From contig JAUVKN010000124.1 of the NCBI GenBank assembly GCA_030596245.1, positions 1-10,489 of the forward strand: a stretch of DNA of 10,489 bases, in the 5' to 3' direction. Position 1 is the first letter of the stretch. Each line of letters opens with the position of its first letter. The stretch is from Bacteroidia bacterium. GTDB lineage: Bacteria; Bacteroidota; Bacteroidia; Bacteroidales; GCA-2748055. The position numbers were made by a program, and so were the translations under genes. Below are positions 7,051 to 10,489 of the stretch, one piece after another. The notes beneath the pieces are model-generated. The model was given only the letters and a program-made list of their open reading frames with translations. It searched no databases and was not told where the DNA came from.

Positions 7051-8433
7051 TCATCCTTTGAGTGTTTTTTCGATCTCCTCCAGTGTTTTACCTTTTGTCT
7101 CGGGCAAATATCTGTAAATAAACATGAATCCTGCCATACATATTCCGGCATAGAGCCAGAATGTACCATGTGTGTTCAGTCCCCTGTTTAAATAGGGAAA
7201 GGTAAGGACTAATATGGAGCTGGCGATCCACAGGCTGGTGGTAGCTATGGCCATGGCTACTCCCCTTACCCTGTTGGGAAATATCTCCGACAGTACCACC
7301 CAGGTAATGGGGGCCAGTGTCATGGCATAAACCGCAATAGATAATACAATGATCACGAGGATGATAACTCCCTGTAATTCAAGATAATAACTGATTCCCA
7401 GGATCACATAAAGAATTGAAAGTCCGATGGAACCAAGAAGCATCAACCTCCTTCTGCCCCAGCGATCTACTGTACGGATGGCAAGAAGGCAAAACAGCAG
7501 GTTCACCACTCCTGTGATGACGATATTCAGAAGGATATCCGATACTTCATATCCAGCTGCTGAAAAGACCTCCTCCGCATAGTTGAATACCACATTGATG
7601 CCACACCATTGCTGAAAGACCGCCAGCACGATCCCAACCAGCAAAACAGGCTTTATATCATGGGAAAGAAGAGTTTTCAAAGGCACCTTCTGAGTAGCAT
7701 CTGCCAGGCTCTCAGTGATCTCCTTCCTTGCCCTCCGGGCATACTCATCCCCACCTATCATTTGAAGTACCCACTCAGCCTTTTCCCACCTTGATACTTT
7801 TGCCAGCCACCTTGGACTCTCGGGAATAAAGAACAACAGGATAAAGAACATTGTTGCTGGTACTGCTTCAGCCCAAAACATCCATCTCCACCCCATCTGG
7901 CCATTCCAGGATTGCTGAATGAACTGATCGGATGCTCCTTCCGGAACCTGATGTGCTATAAGGTAATTGATGATCTGGGCCGCGAGGATACCAACCACAA
8001 TATTCAACTGGTTTAAGGTTACCAGTCTGCCCCGGTATTTTGCAGGGGATACTTCCGCAATATAGACCGGGGAGGTAGCGGAAGCAATTCCAATACCAAA
8101 TCCTCCCACAATTCTAAATGTCATAAACCAGGCAAAGGAACCAACCGCTCCGGTCCCAATGGAACTAAAAGTAAACAGAAGAGCAGCCATCATTAAGCTA
8201 CTCCTCCGTCCAAACTTCTCACCGATCCAGCCAGAAATCACAGCTCCACCTATGCAGCCGATCAGTGCAGAACTCATGGCCAATCCCTGAAGACCGGGGA
8301 ACTGGACAATTTCAAAATAACGTTCATAAAAAGGCTTAGCGCCACCGATCACTACCCAATCATAGCCAAACAGAAATCCCGCAAGGGCAGATATAAGTGA
8401 TATACCTAAAACATAGCGCAGATTAAACTTCAT
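7051..8433 (-). CDS. Sugar porter family MFS transporter, probable H+/sugar symporter
   Basis: Inner-membrane sugar uptake protein of the Major Facilitator Superfamily, sugar porter family (the group of E. coli XylE and the GLUT proteins). Its 460 residues are normal for bacterial members with 12 helices. Signature motifs appear in order: GFLFGYD (19-25), GEKFGRR (71-77), RIVGGFGIG (107-115), PVYIAEVSP with RG (122-135), PESPRWL (204-210), QQWCGIN (274-280), DRWGRRR (323-329), EIFPNRVRG (383-391) and PETKG (444-448). D25 and R107 occupy the positions of the XylE proton-coupling residues D27 and R133; GLUT facilitators have asparagine at the first. This favours proton symport. Q274, Q275 and N280 match known sugar-contacting positions. 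The specific sugar cannot be read off. It faces the divergent GH2 gene, suggesting uptake of a sugar that enzyme releases. Confidence 0.94.
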   Translation of the reverse strand: MKFNLRYVLGISLISALAGFLFGYDWVVIGGAKPFYERYFEIVQFPGLQGLAMSSALIGCIGGAVISGWIGEKFGRRSSLMMAALLFTFSSIGTGAVGSFAWFMTFRIVGGFGIGIASATSPVYIAEVSPAKYRGRLVTLNQLNIVVGILAAQIINYLIAHQVPEGASDQFIQQSWNGQMGWRWMFWAEAVPATMFFILLFFIPESPRWLAKVSRWEKAEWVLQMIGGDEYARRARKEITESLADATQKVPLKTLLSHDIKPVLLVGIVLAVFQQWCGINVVFNYAEEVFSAAGYEVSDILLNIVITGVVNLLFCLLAIRTVDRWGRRRLMLLGSIGLSILYVILGISYYLELQGVIILVIIVLSIAVYAMTLAPITWVVLSEIFPNRVRGVAMAIATTSLWIASSILVLTFPYLNRGLNTHGTFWLYAGICMAGFMFIYRYLPETKGKTLEEIEKTLKG

Positions 8434-8505
8434 ATTCTCATGGAACTAAACCGTTGTCGAATCTACTTATTTTTCAATACTTTTAATACAAAATCCCAAC
8501 TCAAT
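8434..8505. promoter_or_regulatory. Divergent promoter region between MFS transporter and GH2 genes
   Basis: These 72 AT-rich bases separate two divergent genes, so both promoters must lie here or within the coding ends. On the plus strand, TTG at 8454-8456 (within GTTG) is followed after 21 bases by TACTTTTA at 8478-8485. This is one mismatch from the Bacteroidota -7 element TAnnTTTG, at near-usual spacing, and would give a very short leader before the GH2 start. On the minus strand, TTTTG (8493-8489) and TAGATTCG (8465-8458, one mismatch) are 23 bases apart, slightly long. The two candidates overlap, which would let one regulator control both genes. These are pattern matches only. Confidence 0.3.
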
Positions 8506-10489
8506 ATGAAAAAGCTATTGTACTTCTGCCTTTTGCTCACCTGCACCAGCCTCTGGGCACAGGATATCAGAAACTCCATTTCTCTTGAAGGCGATTGGGA
8601 ATTCAGGATCGATTCAATGGATGTGGGCATCTCTGAGAAATGGTTTTCAGGTAGTTCCGAAAGCACCATAAAATTACCCGGATCCATGGCTGAAAACGGG
8701 CTGGGATATGATATCACTACTGAAACTGAATGGACCGGTGGCATTGTTGACAGCTCGTGGTTTACAGCTGATGCCTTCGAGAAATACAGACAACCCGGAA
8801 ACCTGAAGATTCCCTTCTGGCTGAAACCGGTAAAGTATTACAAAGGTCCGGCCTGGTATTTCCGGGAAGTGGACATCCCGGAAGCATGGGCCGGGAAAAG
8901 AGTGATCCTTCACCTGGAGAGGCCCCATTGGGAGACCACAATCTATATGAATGATCTGGAAGCCGGCAGTCAGAACAGTCTCGCCGTTCCCCATGAGTAT
9001 GACCTGACTTCCTGGTTAAAACCGGGAAAGAACAGAATCAGTATCAGGGTCGATAACCGGGAAATCATTCCTGTGGGCATCAATTCTCACAGCATCTCTG
9101 ACCATACCCAGTCCAACTGGAACGGGATCGTTGGAGGACTCTACCTGGAAGCCCGCAACGCTGTATCTATTACGGATATTCAGGTTTTCCCGGAGATCGC
9201 GACCAACAGTGCCAGGTTAGCCATCACCCTTGATAACCATACAGGAACTACATTCAACGGGAGCCTGGAACTTCAGGCCATCAGTTTCAATGCGGCTAAA
9301 ACCCACCAGGCAGCCACCTTTAATGTGCCTTTCTCCATCTCAGCTAACAAGCAAGAAATTGAAGTTGTCTACCCCATGGGAACTGAAACCATGCAATGGA
9401 GTGAATTCTCCCCGGCCCTGTATCATCTCGATGTGAGGATAAAGAGCGCCGGTGGAACTACCCTCGATAAGCTGACTGAAGATTTTGGAATGCGTGAATT
9501 CAGGGCAGACGGAACCCGGTTCGTGGTAAATGGCCATCCCATTTTTCTTCGTGGTACCCTGGAGTGTTGTATTTTCCCCATCACAGGGTATCCTCCCACC
9601 GACCAGTCATCCTGGGAACATGTGATGATCCGATGCAGGGAACATGGATTGAACCACATTCGTTTTCACTCCTGGTGCCCGCCCGAGGCAGCCTTTCAGG
9701 CCGCTGATAAAATGGGGGTCTATTTACAGGTGGAGTGCAGTTCATGGGCTAACCAGGGCAGTACTCTTGGAGATGGGAAAAGTATAGACAGATTTATCTA
9801 TGAAGAGGGCGACAGGATTATGAATGCCTATGGAAATCACCCATCTTTTTGCATGATGGCCTATGGAAATGAATCAGGGGGGAAGAACCAGGCAAAATAC
9901 CTGGCTGACCTGTTGAATTACTGGAAGGCCAAAGACTCGAGGAGGGTCTATACCTCAGGTGCAGGCTGGCCTATCCTTCCCGAAAACGAATATCACAATG
10001 GACCACAGCCAAGGATCCAGCAATGGGGTCAGGGTCTTCAAAGTATCATCAATGCCAATCCCCCTCAAACCAACTATGATTACCAGGAGATCATCTCTGC
10101 ATACGATCTCCCTTTCGTGAGTCATGAAATCGGACAGTGGTGTGTTTACCCCGACTTCAAAGAGATGGAGAAGTATACAGGCGTGTTGAAGCCCACCAAT
10201 TTCGAAATCTTTAAAGAGTCGCTGGAAGCAAACCATATGGGGGACCAGTCCGAAGATTTCCTGATGGCCTCGGGCAAACTGCAGGCGCTTTGTTATAAGG
10301 CAGAAATTGAAGCAGCACTTCGAACTCCCGGTTTTGCCGGGTTCCAGCTCCTGCAACTGCATGATTTCCCAACAGAGTATCACAGCAACTGGCAGTGGTG
10401 GGACCCGGTTACCCATTCACAGGCCATGATCCTGGATCAGCTTCCTGCCGGATTGCAACCCCTGATCCAGCCCATCGATACCTGGTTTG
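8506..10489 (+). CDS. Secreted glycoside hydrolase family 2 protein (3' end outside window)
   Basis: Exported retaining glycosidase; 661 codons are visible and the frame is still open at the right edge. A signal peptide (MKKLLYFCLLLTCTSLWA, cleaved before QD near residue 18/19) sends it to the periplasm or beyond. A GH2 sugar-binding jelly-roll follows (about 25-215; WYFREVDIP at 117-125, HLERPHWETTIYMND at 136-150), then an Ig-like domain (about 220-325), then the TIM barrel beginning near 326 (DFGMREF, then NGHPIFLRG). Barrel landmarks are CCIFPITGYPP (354-364), IRFHSWCPPEAAF (385-397), the acid/base motif GNES with E456, the probable nucleophile in SHEIGQ (E541), and FQLLQLHDFP (613-622). 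The two glutamates are 85 residues apart, close to the spacing in LacZ (E461, E537). The last visible residues, PLIQPIDTWF, probably lead into a further C-terminal domain. The family includes galactosidases, glucuronidases, mannosidases and others; the substrate is undetermined. Confidence 0.92.
   Translation, partial: MKKLLYFCLLLTCTSLWAQDIRNSISLEGDWEFRIDSMDVGISEKWFSGSSESTIKLPGSMAENGLGYDITTETEWTGGIVDSSWFTADAFEKYRQPGNLKIPFWLKPVKYYKGPAWYFREVDIPEAWAGKRVILHLERPHWETTIYMNDLEAGSQNSLAVPHEYDLTSWLKPGKNRISIRVDNREIIPVGINSHSISDHTQSNWNGIVGGLYLEARNAVSITDIQVFPEIATNSARLAITLDNHTGTTFNGSLELQAISFNAAKTHQAATFNVPFSISANKQEIEVVYPMGTETMQWSEFSPALYHLDVRIKSAGGTTLDKLTEDFGMREFRADGTRFVVNGHPIFLRGTLECCIFPITGYPPTDQSSWEHVMIRCREHGLNHIRFHSWCPPEAAFQAADKMGVYLQVECSSWANQGSTLGDGKSIDRFIYEEGDRIMNAYGNHPSFCMMAYGNESGGKNQAKYLADLLNYWKAKDSRRVYTSGAGWPILPENEYHNGPQPRIQQWGQGLQSIINANPPQTNYDYQEIISAYDLPFVSHEIGQWCVYPDFKEMEKYTGVLKPTNFEIFKESLEANHMGDQSEDFLMASGKLQALCYKAEIEAALRTPGFAGFQLLQLHDFPTEYHSNWQWWDPVTHSQAMILDQLPAGLQPLIQPIDTWF

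Noticed and set aside
8506..8560. GH2 protein as a lipoprotein, using C13 in its signal peptide
   Set aside because: LLTC is a poor lipobox (no small residue before the cysteine) and would leave a very short hydrophobic core; a standard cleavage at WA-QD fits better.
10360..10410. Possible frameshift in the GH2 gene after the HDFP strand
   Set aside because: The sequence first seemed to depart from one GH2 pattern I know, but the reading TEYHSNWQWWDP and later PLIQPIDTWF is coherent in the same frame and no other frame reads better.
9955..10416. Minus-strand open frame of 153 codons
   Set aside because: It is the complement of the GH2 barrel region, which carries clear catalytic motifs on the plus strand.

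Overview
The window looks like chromosomal DNA from a member of the Bacteroidota. Supporting signs are Sec signal peptides ending in 'A-Q', AT-rich start regions without clear Shine-Dalgarno sequences, a secreted family 2 glycoside hydrolase of a type frequent in that phylum, and lipoprotein adaptor / MacB-like permease / TolC-like export operons. The genus cannot be told from sequence alone. No RNA genes, CRISPR arrays, insertion sequences or phage genes were seen.

Layout. Positions 18-6929, all on the minus strand, hold an export-system gene block. In transcription order it encodes three consecutive lipoprotein periplasmic adaptors (5712-6929, 4496-5704, 3274-4485), a MacB/FtsX-type ABC permease without its own ATPase domain (2009-3247), a TolC-like outer-membrane channel (425-1933, or to 2008 from a GTG) and, after an 83-base gap, a small two-helix membrane protein (18-341). 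Gaps between the first five genes are about 7, 10, 26 and 0-75 bases, so they are very probably one operon. Upstream on the same strand, after a 121-base gap, lies a sugar-porter-family MFS transporter (7051-8433). Divergent from it, 72 bases away, a secreted GH2 glycoside hydrolase starts at 8506 and runs off the right edge.

How the genes may work together. The permease, adaptors and outer-membrane channel can form a tripartite pump spanning both membranes. ATP hydrolysis must come from a separate ATP-binding subunit, which is not encoded here. The three adaptors are homologous, nearly identical in length (405, 402 and 403 residues) and have helical hairpins of matched length (about 118-120 residues). 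That fits one mixed adaptor ring feeding one channel, the most unusual feature of the window. The divergent pair suggests a small carbohydrate-use unit: the exported GH2 enzyme releases sugar from a glycan and the transporter, which keeps the aspartate used for proton coupling in XylE, imports it. The substrates of both the pump and the GH2/MFS pair remain unidentified.
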